Source of the DNA: Sinomonas sp. R1AF57
GTDB lineage: Bacteria; Actinomycetota; Actinomycetes; Actinomycetales; Micrococcaceae
Length of the DNA: 64,000 nucleotides
Direction: 5' to 3'
Assembly: GCF_002224485.1 (NCBI RefSeq)
Contig: NZ_CP022463.1
Coordinates: 1,226,464 to 1,290,463, forward strand
The notes under the pieces are model-generated. The model did no database searches and was not told where the DNA came from. It worked only from the letters and a program-made list of their open reading frames with translations. Both the position numbers and the translations under genes were made by a program. Every line of letters starts with the position of its first letter. Positions within the stretch are counted from its first letter, which is position 1. Below, piece by piece: positions 1-8,426 of this stretch.

Positions 1-305
1 CCCCGAAAGCCGCCGCCCCGGAACCGCCCCAGCCCACCGCCGACGCCCTGAACGGGCGCGAGGCCACCATCCGCACCGGCAGCCGCCCCAAGGGCGTCGT
101 CACGGTCTTCAACTGCCACTTCCTCCTCGGCGCCGCGTGGGCCGGCAAGGAAGTCCGCGTACTGCACGACCACCGCACCATCGCCTTCTACGACGAGGAA
201 GGCACCGAGATCCTCTCCCACCCACGACCGCCCCGAGGCACCAGATTCGTCCCGCGCAGCGGCCTCAAGCGTCCCGCACCGGACCAACCGTCCACGGACT
301 CCTGA
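1..305 (+). CDS. IS481-like transposase, C-terminal fragment
   Basis: The frame is open from the window edge to a TGA at 303-305 and encodes about 100 residues, so only the C-terminus is visible. The tail has the beta-rich pattern (KEVRVLHDHRTIAFYDEEG followed by HPRPPRGTRF) seen after the integrase core of IS481-type transposases, where it probably contacts the element end. The DDE catalytic residues would lie upstream of the window. The adjacent sequence contains repeated GAGACA..GTCCAC blocks typical of an element end, which supports the call. The exact IS family is uncertain. Confidence 0.6.
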   Translation, partial: PKAAAPEPPQPTADALNGREATIRTGSRPKGVVTVFNCHFLLGAAWAGKEVRVLHDHRTIAFYDEEGTEILSHPRPPRGTRFVPRSGLKRPAPDQPSTDS

Positions 306-366
306 GACACGAAAAGTCCACACTCACCTGAGACATGAACCGTCCACGAACTCACGAGACATCACA
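1..366 (+). mobile_element. right part of an insertion sequence
   Basis: After the transposase stop the sequence carries two imperfect copies of a CCTGAGACA..GAA..GTCCAC block (301-326 and 327-352) and ends in CGAGACATCACA near 366. Read inward from that point the end is TGTGATGTCTCG, a TGT-type terminus as in IS481-family elements. The left end is outside the window. The outer boundary is uncertain because the tandem repeat at 366-460 could also belong to the element. Confidence 0.5.
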
Positions 367-460
367 GCGTCAGGGCGCTGAATTTGGCGTACCCGAGAGC
401 GTCAGGGGCGCTGATTTCGCGTACCCGAGAGCGTCAGGGCGCTAATTTGGCGTACCCGAG
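366..460. repeat. three tandem copies of a ~32-bp unit
   Basis: Units at 366-397, 398-429 and 430-460 each read AGCGTCAGGG-CGCT-ATTT-GCGTACCCGAG with a few mismatches and one-base length changes. They are directly abutting, without spacers, and sit between the insertion sequence end and the stop codon of the DUF2249 gene. They could be transposase binding sites or a second nested element end. Confidence 0.85.
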
Positions 461-471
461 ACGGGGGGTGG

Positions 472-774
472 TCAGGCCTCCCGGCGGAACTGCACCTTCC
501 ACTCCTCCGGCCCCTCCGCGAGGTAGGACACCTCGAACGCGCCCTCGCGGTACCGCTGCTGCACCTGGGCCAGCAGGGGGAGCGGGTTGTGGTTGGCGAT
601 GATGACGAGCCCCGCCCCCACGGCCAGCGAGTCCAGCGCACCGAAGATCGTCGCGTGGCGGATGGCGTGGGGAATCAGGCGGACGTCGAGCTCGGGGAAG
701 CCCTCGCCGTCGTGCTCTCCGCACGCGCACGAAGACGTGGGGGTCAGGGTGAGGGGCTGGCGCTGGGTGTCCAT
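472..774 (-). CDS. DUF2249 domain protein
   Basis: A 100-residue protein with an N-terminal Cys-rich CACGEH motif followed by a DUF2249 domain (FPELDVRLIPHAIRHATIFG.., then NHNPLPLL and a C-terminal WKVQF). Proteins of this family occur beside denitrification and nitric oxide genes and are thought to be small redox or metal-related proteins; no reaction is established. The ATG at 774 is preceded by AAAGGA at a good distance. It diverges from the winged-helix regulator, with the promoters in between, so the regulator may control both sides. The gene ends 12 bases from a repeat tract that abuts an insertion sequence end. Confidence 0.8.
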   Translation of the reverse strand: MDTQRQPLTLTPTSSCACGEHDGEGFPELDVRLIPHAIRHATIFGALDSLAVGAGLVIIANHNPLPLLAQVQQRYREGAFEVSYLAEGPEEWKVQFRREA

Positions 775-803
775 GGCGGTCCTTTCGCGGTCACGACCTG
801 TGC

Positions 804-845
804 CCCAGACTTTACTACAATGAATTCCGTGGAAAATAGTCTGGG
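804..845 (+). promoter_or_regulatory. promoter with flanking inverted repeat (candidate operator)
   Basis: A -10 hexamer TACAAT lies at 816-821. It is bracketed by a perfect 8-base inverted repeat, CCCAGACT at 804-811 and AGTCTGGG at 838-845. The placement over the transcription start suggests an operator for the regulator encoded immediately downstream, hence autoregulation. This is inference from position and symmetry. Confidence 0.5.
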
Positions 846-1533
846 TCCCCGACCGACGTCCCCCGGCCCCGCGACGCCCCTCTCCGGCGCGCGCGCCGCA
901 CTCCTGGACCTCATCCGCGCCCACGGCGGCCCGTGCACCGTCGAGGACCTCGTGAGGGCGACCGGCCAGCACCCCAACACCGTGCGGGAGCACCTCGAAG
1001 CGCTCGTGGGCGCGGGGCTGGCCGCCGTCGTCGACGGCCCGGCGCCGCAGCGGGGTCCGGGGAAGCGCGGGCGGCCGGCGAAGCACTACCTCGCCCTCGA
1101 GCCCGAATCCCGCACCGAGGGCTACGCCGGCCTCGCGGGAGTCCTCGCGGCGGAGCTCGCCCGCCTGGCCCCCGACCCGGTCGCCGCCGGCGAGGACGCC
1201 GGCCGGCGCTGGGCGCGCCGCAGCCTCGGTCCCGCGCCTGCGCCCGCCTCGGCCCCGGACGCACGACGCCGCGTGCTCGCCGAGCTGGACGACCTCGGGT
1301 TCGGCGTCGAGCCCCGGCCCGAGCGGGTCAGCGCGCTGGACGAGTCCGAGACAGTCCGCCTCGTCTCATGCCCCCTCCTCGCCGCCGCCAGGGACGAGCC
1401 CGGCGTCGTGTGTGCTGTGCACGCAGGCCTGGTCGACGAGTCGCTGCGGCTGCTCGGCCATCCCGACCTCGCCTCGCGGCTCGAGCCGTTCGCGGAGCCG
1501 GGGGCGTGCCTCCTCACGATCGGACGGCGGTGA
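829..1533 (+). CDS. winged-helix regulator with C-terminal Cys/His metal-site motif
   Basis: The N-terminal half is a helix-turn-helix domain (TVEDLVRATGQHPNTVREHL) followed by a basic wing (GPGKRGRPAKHYL). The C-terminal part has SCPLLAAARDEP-GVVCAVH, a Cys-x14-Cys-x2-His arrangement as in SufR-like regulators that bind a metal or Fe-S cluster. I place the start at GTG 829 because a TACAAT -10 box ends 7 bases before it; the in-frame ATG at 820 overlaps that box and has no ribosome binding site. The stop overlaps the GTG start of the next gene (GTGA), so regulator, NnrS-like protein and nitrite reductase form one operon. A nitric oxide or nitrite sensing role is inferred from context. Confidence 0.75.
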   Translation: MENSLGPRPTSPGPATPLSGARAALLDLIRAHGGPCTVEDLVRATGQHPNTVREHLEALVGAGLAAVVDGPAPQRGPGKRGRPAKHYLALEPESRTEGYAGLAGVLAAELARLAPDPVAAGEDAGRRWARRSLGPAPAPASAPDARRRVLAELDDLGFGVEPRPERVSALDESETVRLVSCPLLAAARDEPGVVCAVHAGLVDESLRLLGHPDLASRLEPFAEPGACLLTIGRR

Positions 1534-2762
1534 CTGCCCGGGCAGCGCGGGCGCTGCAGGGCACGGCGCATCCGCCGCACCTCACCGAGCGTCCGCGCAC
1601 CCGCATCTGGCCGCGCGCGCTCCTCCTCGTCGCTGGCGGGGCATCGCTGGCCGCGGGCCTCGACGCGGCGCTCGTCCTCCTGGGCCTGCCCGCTCCCGTC
1701 GGGGGACCCGGGACCCCCGCCCTGCCCGCGTCCCACGGGGCCCTCATGGTGTTCGGGTTCGTCGGGACGCTCATCGCGCTGGAGCGGGCGGTCGCGCTGC
1801 GCCGGGCGTGGGGGTACGCGGCCCCGGCGCTCCTCGGTCTCGGGGCGCTCGCGCAGCTCGCCGCGCCTGCGTGGGGCTTCCCACAGTGGCTGCCGCGCGT
1901 CGTCGTGCTTGCCGGTGCGGTGCTGTTCGCCCTTGTCTACGTCCCGCTGTGGCAGCGCCAGCGCGACCCCGCCGTGCTCGTGCAGGCGTTGGGCGCCGTC
2001 GTTGCCGCGGGTGCGGCCGGCCTCCTGGCAGCGGGCGTTCCGGTCGCCGCCGTCGTGCCGTGGCTCGCCGCCTTCGTGCTTGCCACGATCGCGGGGGAGA
2101 GGCTCGAGCTGGCGCGCGTGAGGATCGGCGGCCGGTGGGCCGAGCCGCTCCTCGTCGTCGCGGCGTCGGCCCTCGTGGTGCTGTGCCCGGCGACGCTCCT
2201 GTGGCCGGCGGCGGGCTACCCGCTCTTCGGCGCCGCCCTGCTCGGTCTCGCCGCATGGCTCGTGGCCTACGACGTCGCCCGCGCCACTATCCGTTCGACT
2301 GGCCTGCCGCGCTTCGTGGCCGCCTGCCTCCTGGCCGGCTACGCGTGGCTCGCGGTGGCCGCGGCCGTGTGTCTCCTCGTGCCCGGTCCGCCGGCAGGGG
2401 CGGCCTACGACGCGTTCCTCCACGCTGTCTTCCTCGGCTTCGCGATGTCGTTGATCATGGCCCACGCGCCCGTCATCCTCCCGGCGATCCTGCGGCGGCC
2501 GCTCCCGTACCGCGCCGCGATGTGGGGCCCGGCCCTGCTCCTGCACGCGACCGTGGTCCAGCGCCTCGCCCTCGGGGACGCCCGCGGAGACGTGGCCGCG
2601 TGGCAGTGGGGCGGTGCCGGCAACGTCGTGGCGGTGCTCGCGTTCGCCGGTGTCGCGGCATACTCCGCCGCAGCCCACGGCGGCGGCCTGGCCGGCGCCC
2701 GCGGCACGGGTCGGTCCGTGCCGACGCGCCGCGGGATCCCTGCGGAGAGGACCGGCTCATGA
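1530..2762 (+). CDS. NnrS-like polytopic membrane protein
   Basis: A 410-residue, strongly hydrophobic protein with roughly ten to twelve predicted membrane segments after a basic N-terminus. Histidines lie inside or at the edge of membrane segments (SHGALMVFGF, LHAVFLGFAM, MAHAPVILP), a pattern like NnrS, a haem- and copper-binding membrane protein of denitrifiers that protects against nitrosative stress. The GTG start overlaps the stop of the upstream regulator and its own TGA overlaps the ATG of the nitrite reductase gene, so translation is probably coupled. The family assignment rests on context and on this histidine pattern and is not certain. Confidence 0.6.
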   Translation: MTARAARALQGTAHPPHLTERPRTRIWPRALLLVAGGASLAAGLDAALVLLGLPAPVGGPGTPALPASHGALMVFGFVGTLIALERAVALRRAWGYAAPALLGLGALAQLAAPAWGFPQWLPRVVVLAGAVLFALVYVPLWQRQRDPAVLVQALGAVVAAGAAGLLAAGVPVAAVVPWLAAFVLATIAGERLELARVRIGGRWAEPLLVVAASALVVLCPATLLWPAAGYPLFGAALLGLAAWLVAYDVARATIRSTGLPRFVAACLLAGYAWLAVAAAVCLLVPGPPAGAAYDAFLHAVFLGFAMSLIMAHAPVILPAILRRPLPYRAAMWGPALLLHATVVQRLALGDARGDVAAWQWGGAGNVVAVLAFAGVAAYSAAAHGGGLAGARGTGRSVPTRRGIPAERTGS

Positions 2763-5410
2763 CGCCCTCGATCAGCGCAGCCCCCGACCGTCGTCGGGAG
2801 CGTCCGGGGACCGGGCGGGCAGCGTGGCACCGCTGGGCGAACGCCCCGACGCTCGGGTGGCTGCTCGCCGTCGCCCTCCTGGCCGGCGCCCATCGGAGCG
2901 TGCCGGACTCGGGATGGCTCCTGACGCACCTTGCGCTCCTGGGCGCCGCCACGAACGCGATCCTGGTCTACTCGTGGCACTTCGCCGAGGCCCTCCTGCG
3001 CCTGCCTGTCCCGTCCCGCCGCGCGCTCGCGGCCCGGCTCGTCCTCCTCAACGCCGGCGCGGCCGCCGCCATGGCCGGCGTGGTGCTCGCCCTCTGGCCG
3101 GCGGCCGTCGCGGGGGCGGCAGCCGTCGGCGCGGCAGCCGCCTGGCACGGCGCAGCGCTGCTGGTCCGCGTCCGGAAGGCCCTTCCCTCGCGCTTCGCCT
3201 CCACGATCCGCTACTACCTCGCCGCGAGCGCGCTGCTGCCCTTCGGCGCGGCGGCAGGCGCCCTGCTCGCGCTGCCGGGCACCGACTCCGCCGGCGACCT
3301 CCACGCACGGCTCCTCCTCGCGCACGAGTCCATCAACGTCCTCGGCTGGCTGGGCCTGAGTGTGCTCGGAACCCTCGTCACGCTCCTTCCGACGATGCTG
3401 CGCACGCGCGCCGAGGACTCCGCGGAGCCGGTGTCCCGCCGCGCCCTCTGGATCCTCCTGGCCGGGGTCGCCGCCACCGCGATCGGGGCCCTCGAAGGGA
3501 ACCGGATCGCCGCCGCGGCCGGCGTGCTCGTCTACCTGGCCGGGACCGTGGTGTCGCTGGTGCCGCTTGCACGCGCGGTGGCGCGCAAGCCGCCGGTGGC
3601 CTTCGCACCGCTGTCCGCGGTCGCGGGCCTCGTGTGGCTCGTGGCCGGCCTGTCCAGGCTCGCCTGGCTCTGTGCCACGGCCCGGGACTGGGATGCCCTC
3701 CACCTCGCGCTCGGCGGCCTCACCCCGGTCCTGGCCGCAGGCTTCGCCGCGCAGGTCCTCGTCGGGGCGCTGTCCTACCTCCTTCCGGTCGTCCTGGGCG
3801 GGGGCCCGGCCCTGGTCCGCCGCCGCACGGAGACGCTCGACGCCGGCGCCTGGCTCCGCGCCGCGCTCGCCAACGGCGCGCTGGTCCTCTACCTCCTTCC
3901 CGTGCCGAGCACCGTCCGGGTGGCGGCCGCAGTCGTCGGGCTCATCGCGCTCGCGGCGTTCGTGTGGCTCGCGCTCCGCGCCGTGCTGGCCCGCACTGCC
4001 ACGCTCGCGGCGCGTCCGGGCCCCTCCCTCCGGAGCCGGCTCGGCTCCGGAGCGGTGGGACTCGCCGTCCTCGTGGCCGCCGTCGTGTCGGGCGTCGCCG
4101 CCGACCCCTCCGCCCTGCCCGTCGCCGCCGGCGGAACGCCTGCCGCCGGAACGCCCGCCGCTGGGGGCGGCGCCGTCGTGCCCACCGGCCACACGACCAC
4201 GGTGGACGTGCAGATGTCCGGAATGCGCTTCGTCCCGGACACGGTGACGGTGCCCGCCGGCGACCGGCTCGTCATCCGCCTCACGAACCGGGACGACACC
4301 GCCCACGACCTCGTTCTCGCGACGGGGCAGGACTCCTCGCGCGTCTACCCGGGCCAGAGCGGCGAGCTCGACGCCGGGGTCGTCACCCGGCCGGTCGACG
4401 GCTGGTGCTCGGTGGTGGGCCACAGGCAGATGGGCATGGTGTTTCGGGTCAACACGACGGACGCTCCCGCGTCGGGTGCGCCCCAGGCCGGCGCCGGGGA
4501 CATGCCCGGCATGCAGCACGCCCCGGCCGCGCCGCCCAGCGCCTCACCCACGCAGCACACCCCGTACTCCGCCGACCTCCCGCCGGTGCCCGCCGGCATC
4601 ACCCATCAGGTGACCCTGACGGTGCGGGACACCGTCACGGAAGTCGCCCCCGGCGTCGAGCAGGCCCTGTGGACGTACAACGGGACCGCCCCGGGGCCGG
4701 TCCTGCACGGCAGGGTGGGGGACAGGTTCGAGGTCACCCTCGTGAACGACGCCTCCGCCGGGCACTCGATCGACTTCCACGCGGGAGCGCTCGCGCCGGA
4801 CGGGCCGATGCGCACCATCGACCCGGGCCAGCAGCTGACGTACACGTTCACGGCCACCCAGCCGGGCATCTGGATGTACCACTGCAGCACGATGCCGATG
4901 TCCCTGCACATCGCCAACGGCATGTTCGGCGCCGTCGTGATCGATCCGCCCGATGCCCCGCCGGTGGACCGCCAGTTCGTGCTCGTGCAGAGCGAGCAGT
5001 ACCGCGGTGCGCAGGGCGGCATCGCGGACTCGGCGAAGATCACCGCGGGCACACCCGACGCGGTCGTGTTCAACGGGTACCCGAACCAGTACGACGCCGC
5101 GCCGCTCGCCGTGCGCGCAGGAGAGCGGGTACGGGTATGGGTCCTCGATGCGGGGCCGGACCGCGCGACGTCGTTCCACGTCGTCGGCGCACAGTTCAGC
5201 TCCGTCTGGGCCGAAGGCGCGTACCGCCTGGCGCCCGGTGCGGGCGGCGCCCCGATGGGCGCGTCCCAGGCGATGGACCTCGCACCTGCCCAGGGCGGCT
5301 TCGTGGACCTCTCGTTCCCCGAGGCCGGCCACTACCCGTTCGTGAGCCACTACATGGTGGACGCTGACCGGGGCGCGCACGGTGTCTTCGCCGTCGCTGC
5401 CCCGAAGTGA
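2759..5410 (+). CDS. nirK: membrane-cupredoxin-copper nitrite reductase fusion (NirK type)
   Basis: An 883-residue protein in three parts. Residues about 30-455 form some 12-13 membrane segments resembling the NnrS-like neighbour. Residues about 480-570 are a cupredoxin with a complete type 1 copper set (H516, C550, H555, M558 or M560). Residues about 620-883 are a two-domain copper nitrite reductase. All expected active-site residues are visible: HSIDFH at 669-674 (type 1 His, catalytic Asp672, type 2 His674), YHCSTMPMSLHIANGM with H708, C709, H717 and M722, the catalytic His807 in SFHVVGA, and H864 for the third type 2 ligand. The expected reaction is nitrite to nitric oxide at the outer membrane face, with the fused cupredoxin as likely electron relay. 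It is coupled to the upstream gene by an ATGA overlap. Confidence 0.85.
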   Translation: MTPSISAAPDRRRERPGTGRAAWHRWANAPTLGWLLAVALLAGAHRSVPDSGWLLTHLALLGAATNAILVYSWHFAEALLRLPVPSRRALAARLVLLNAGAAAAMAGVVLALWPAAVAGAAAVGAAAAWHGAALLVRVRKALPSRFASTIRYYLAASALLPFGAAAGALLALPGTDSAGDLHARLLLAHESINVLGWLGLSVLGTLVTLLPTMLRTRAEDSAEPVSRRALWILLAGVAATAIGALEGNRIAAAAGVLVYLAGTVVSLVPLARAVARKPPVAFAPLSAVAGLVWLVAGLSRLAWLCATARDWDALHLALGGLTPVLAAGFAAQVLVGALSYLLPVVLGGGPALVRRRTETLDAGAWLRAALANGALVLYLLPVPSTVRVAAAVVGLIALAAFVWLALRAVLARTATLAARPGPSLRSRLGSGAVGLAVLVAAVVSGVAADPSALPVAAGGTPAAGTPAAGGGAVVPTGHTTTVDVQMSGMRFVPDTVTVPAGDRLVIRLTNRDDTAHDLVLATGQDSSRVYPGQSGELDAGVVTRPVDGWCSVVGHRQMGMVFRVNTTDAPASGAPQAGAGDMPGMQHAPAAPPSASPTQHTPYSADLPPVPAGITHQVTLTVRDTVTEVAPGVEQALWTYNGTAPGPVLHGRVGDRFEVTLVNDASAGHSIDFHAGALAPDGPMRTIDPGQQLTYTFTATQPGIWMYHCSTMPMSLHIANGMFGAVVIDPPDAPPVDRQFVLVQSEQYRGAQGGIADSAKITAGTPDAVVFNGYPNQYDAAPLAVRAGERVRVWVLDAGPDRATSFHVVGAQFSSVWAEGAYRLAPGAGGAPMGASQAMDLAPAQGGFVDLSFPEAGHYPFVSHYMVDADRGAHGVFAVAAPK

Positions 5411-5444
5411 GCCGCCGCTCCTCGCGGGAGCCACCGAGGCCGCC

Positions 5445-5528
5445 TTCTGAAGGTCACCTCCTGAAGGTCACCTCCTAAAGGTCAGCTCCTGAGGGTCACC
5501 TCCTGAAGGTCACCTCCTGTGGGTCGCC
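5445..5528. repeat. six tandem copies of a 14-bp unit
   Basis: Exactly six back-to-back 14-base units fill this stretch (5445, 5459, 5473, 5487, 5501, 5515) with consensus TCCTGAAGGTCACC and one to four changes in the outer copies. An inverted copy of the unit junction, AGGAGGTGACC, lies at 5632-5642. The tract fills part of the 354-base spacer between nirK and proS, which holds no other gene. Confidence 0.95.
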
Positions 5529-5542
5529 GCCGGTGCCGCAGG

Positions 5543-5572
5543 CGCACGACGGCGCGCGGCCGCCGTCGTGCG
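5543..5572. terminator. 12-bp GC-rich hairpin downstream of nirK
   Basis: Perfect arms CGCACGACGGCG (5543-5554) and CGCCGTCGTGCG (5561-5572) enclose a six-base loop. There is no T tract, so termination is only plausible. Each arm contains one copy of the 10-mer GCCGTCGTGC or its complement that recurs across the window. Confidence 0.5.
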
Positions 5573-5764
5573 TCTGACCACGCCACCTCGCTGGGCCACC
5601 ATCCGCAAGACGTACCCCCAGCGTGACTCCCAGGAGGTGACCCCCAGAAGTGGGGCGCCCGGCGGGGTGCTCACGGCGCCGGCGCTCCGCTAAGCCGCGA
5701 AGTGAGAGGGCCGCTGCTGGGCTACATTGGTAGCTGACCTTTTCCTGCCCAGATTCGAGAACGG

Positions 5765-7576
5765 ATGCCCCGCGTGGTCCTGCGACTCTCCACCCTGTTC
5801 CTGCGCACCCTGCGCGAGGATCCCGCCGACGCCGAGGTCGCGAGCCACAAGCTGCTCGTGCGAGCGGGGTACATCCGCCGGGCCGCCCCGGGCATCTACA
5901 CGTGGCTCCCGCTGGGCCTGGCCGTGCTGCGCAGGGTGGAGCAGATCATCCGCGAGGAGATGGGCGCGATCGGGGCCCAGGAGGTCCACTTCCCGGCGCT
6001 CCTGCCGAAGGAGCCCTACGAGGCCACCAACCGCTGGACCGAGTACGGCGAGGGCATCTTCCGGCTCAAGGACCGCAAGGAGGCCGACTACCTCCTCGCG
6101 CCCACCCACGAGGAGATGTTCACCCTCCTGGTCAAGGACCTCTACTCCTCGTACAAGGACCTCCCGCTCGCGCTCTACCAGATCCAGAACAAGTACCGCG
6201 ACGAGGCGCGTCCCCGCGCCGGCCTGCTGCGCGGCCGCGAGTTCATCATGAAGGACTCCTACTCGTTCGACGTCGACGACGCCGGCCTCGACGCCAGCTA
6301 CGCCAGGCACCGCGAGGCGTACCTGAAGGTGTTCTCCCGGCTCGGGCTCGAGGTGATCCCGGTCAAGGCGACCGCGGGCGCGATGGGCGGCTCCAGGAGC
6401 GAGGAGTTCCTCCACCCGACCGAGATCGGCGAGGACACCTTCGTGCGCTCCGCGGGCGGGTACGCCGCGAACGTCGAGGCCGTCACGACCGTCGTGCCCG
6501 CCGAGATCGACTACACGGACGCCCCGGCGGCCCAGGTCCTCGACACCCCGGACACCCCCACGATCGACACCCTCGTCGAGGCCTCCCAGACCATCTTCCC
6601 TAACCCCGAGCGGCCCTGGACCGCCGCGGACACGCTCAAGAACGTCGTCCTGGCGGTCACGCTGCCCACCGGCGAGACCCAGCTCGTCGTCATCGGCGTG
6701 CCCGGCGACCGGGCGGTGGACCTCAAGCGCGTCGAGGCGAACATCGGCGCGTTCCTCCCCATCGCCGGGGAGATCGCCATCGAGGCGGCCAACGACGAGC
6801 AGCTCAAGGAGCAGCCGCTCATCGTCAAGGGCTACCTCGGCCCGGGACTCGACCGCGACGACGCCCTCCTCGGCCTCGAGGGCAAGGCCAAGCTGCTCTA
6901 CCTCGTGGACCCGCGCGTCGTCTCCGGCACGGCGTGGATCACCGGCGCGAACGAGCACGGCAAGCACGTCTACGGGCTCGTGGCAGGCCGGGACTTCGGC
7001 TGGGACGGCGTCATCGAGTGCACCGAGGTCCGCGCCGGGGACGAGGCGCCCGACGGCTCGGGGCCCCTTGAGACCGCGCGGGGGATCGAGATGGGGCACA
7101 TCTTCCAGCTCGGCCGCAAGTACGCGGAGGCGCTGGACCTGAAGGTCCTGGACCAGAACGGCAAGCAGGTCGTGGTGACCATGGGCTCGTACGGCATCGG
7201 CGTCACGCGCGCCGTCGCTGCCCTCGCGGAGTCCAACCATGACGAGCGGGGCCTCATCTGGCCCCGGTCCGTGGCCCCCGCAGACGTCCATGTCGTCGCG
7301 GTCGGCCGCGGCGAGGAGATCTTCGCGGAGGCCGAGCGCGTCACGGCCGAGCTCGAGTCCCGGGGCCTGACGGTCATCCTCGACGACCGGCCCAAGGTGT
7401 CCCCGGGCGTGAAGTTCGGCGACGCCGAGCTCATCGGCGTCCCGACCATTGTCGCCGTGGGCAAGGGGCTCGCGTCGGGAACCCTCGAGGTCAAGGACCG
7501 CCGGTCCGGTGCCGCCGAGGACGTCCCCGTGGCCGAGGTGGTCGACCGGGTCGTCGCCGCCGTCCGCGGCGCCTAG
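5765..7576 (+). CDS. proS: prolyl-tRNA synthetase
   Basis: Class II aminoacyl-tRNA synthetase, 603 residues, that charges tRNA-Pro with proline. The bacterial-type architecture is visible: the N-terminal catalytic motifs ([44 protein letters not shown]), an editing domain inserted in the middle (about residues 225-395), then [16 protein letters not shown] and the C-terminal anticodon-binding domain ([15 protein letters not shown]). The ATG at 5765 is used here; GTG at 5774 would give a start closer to the usual VLRLS beginning. A TACATT hexamer at 5722-5727 is a reasonable -10 box for it. It stands alone after a long spacer. Confidence 0.97.
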   Translation: MPRVVLRLSTLFLRTLREDPADAEVASHKLLVRAGYIRRAAPGIYTWLPLGLAVLRRVEQIIREEMGAIGAQEVHFPALLPKEPYEATNRWTEYGEGIFRLKDRKEADYLLAPTHEEMFTLLVKDLYSSYKDLPLALYQIQNKYRDEARPRAGLLRGREFIMKDSYSFDVDDAGLDASYARHREAYLKVFSRLGLEVIPVKATAGAMGGSRSEEFLHPTEIGEDTFVRSAGGYAANVEAVTTVVPAEIDYTDAPAAQVLDTPDTPTIDTLVEASQTIFPNPERPWTAADTLKNVVLAVTLPTGETQLVVIGVPGDRAVDLKRVEANIGAFLPIAGEIAIEAANDEQLKEQPLIVKGYLGPGLDRDDALLGLEGKAKLLYLVDPRVVSGTAWITGANEHGKHVYGLVAGRDFGWDGVIECTEVRAGDEAPDGSGPLETARGIEMGHIFQLGRKYAEALDLKVLDQNGKQVVVTMGSYGIGVTRAVAALAESNHDERGLIWPRSVAPADVHVVAVGRGEEIFAEAERVTAELESRGLTVILDDRPKVSPGVKFGDAELIGVPTIVAVGKGLASGTLEVKDRRSGAAEDVPVAEVVDRVVAAVRGA

Positions 7577-7588
7577 GACGCGCGCGGG

Positions 7589-8383
7589 GTGGTCTCAGGC
7601 CTCGAGGCGGTCGAACCGCTCACCCTGCTCCTCGTCGTCGCCGCCGGGTTCGCTGCCGGGTGGGTCGACGCCGTCGTGGGCGGGGGCGGGCTCATCCAGC
7701 TGCCCGCCCTCCTCGCGGTCCCCGGGATCACCCCGGTCCAGGCGCTTGCGACGAACAAGATGGGGTCGATCTTCGGCACGACGACGAGCGCCCTCACCTA
7801 CGCGCGGCGCGTGCGGCCTGACCTTGCCACCGCCATCCCCATGGCGCTCGTTGCGCTTGCCGGCGCCTTCGGCGGCGCCGCGCTCGCGACCGCGCTGCCT
7901 TCCCGGGTGTTCAAGCCGATCATCCTCGCGGCGATCGTCGCCGTCGCGCTGTTCACGGTGTTCAGGCCGCAGCTCGGCGAGTACACGAACCTGCGCCTCA
8001 AGGGCCGGCGCCACCTCGCCGCGGCCTGCGGGCTGGGCGCAGCGATCGGCTTCTACGACGGGCTCATCGGCCCCGGGACGGGCTCGTTCCTCGTCATCGC
8101 GCTCGTCTCCGGGATGGGCTACGCGTTCCTCGAGGCGAGCGCGAAGGCCAAGATCGTCAACATGGCCACCAACCTCGGCGCGCTGATCCTGTTCGTGCCC
8201 CACGGCGCGGTCCTGTGGGGCCTCGGGCTGGCTCTGGGCGCCGCGAACATGCTCGGCGGGTACACGGGTGCGCGCATGGCGGTGGCACGCGGCAACCGGT
8301 TCATCCGCTGGGTCTTCCTCGCGGTGGTCGCCGCGCTGGCCGTCAAGCTCGGACTTGACGTCTGGAGCGAGAACTTCGCCTGA
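7589..8383 (+). CDS. TauE/SafE family membrane protein
   Basis: A 264-residue membrane protein of the sulfite exporter TauE/SafE family (DUF81), with about eight hydrophobic segments. The family hallmark WVDAVVGGGGLIQLPALL is near the N-terminus and is repeated in weaker form at the second half (GFYDGLIGPGTGSFL), reflecting the internal duplication of the family. Such proteins move sulfur-containing or other small anions across the membrane; the substrate here is unknown. It starts at GTG 7589, 12 bases after the proS stop, so it may be cotranscribed with proS. Confidence 0.85.
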   Translation: MVSGLEAVEPLTLLLVVAAGFAAGWVDAVVGGGGLIQLPALLAVPGITPVQALATNKMGSIFGTTTSALTYARRVRPDLATAIPMALVALAGAFGGAALATALPSRVFKPIILAAIVAVALFTVFRPQLGEYTNLRLKGRRHLAAACGLGAAIGFYDGLIGPGTGSFLVIALVSGMGYAFLEASAKAKIVNMATNLGALILFVPHGAVLWGLGLALGAANMLGGYTGARMAVARGNRFIRWVFLAVVAALAVKLGLDVWSENFA

Positions 8384-8426
8384 ACCCACGCTGGGAGCGC
8401 TCCGGCCGCGGGCGTAGCATGCACCC

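Noticed and set aside
366-460. CRISPR-like repeats
   Set aside because: The units are directly adjacent with no spacers, and no cas gene is present.
472-1086. Longer 204-residue version of the minus-strand DUF2249 gene
   Set aside because: The extension runs antisense through the regulator gene; the ATG at 774 with AAAGGA upstream fits the family length.
7574-7579. TAGGAC as a leaderless promoter for the TauE/SafE gene
   Set aside because: It lacks the final T and lies 9 bases from the start, outside the pattern of the others.
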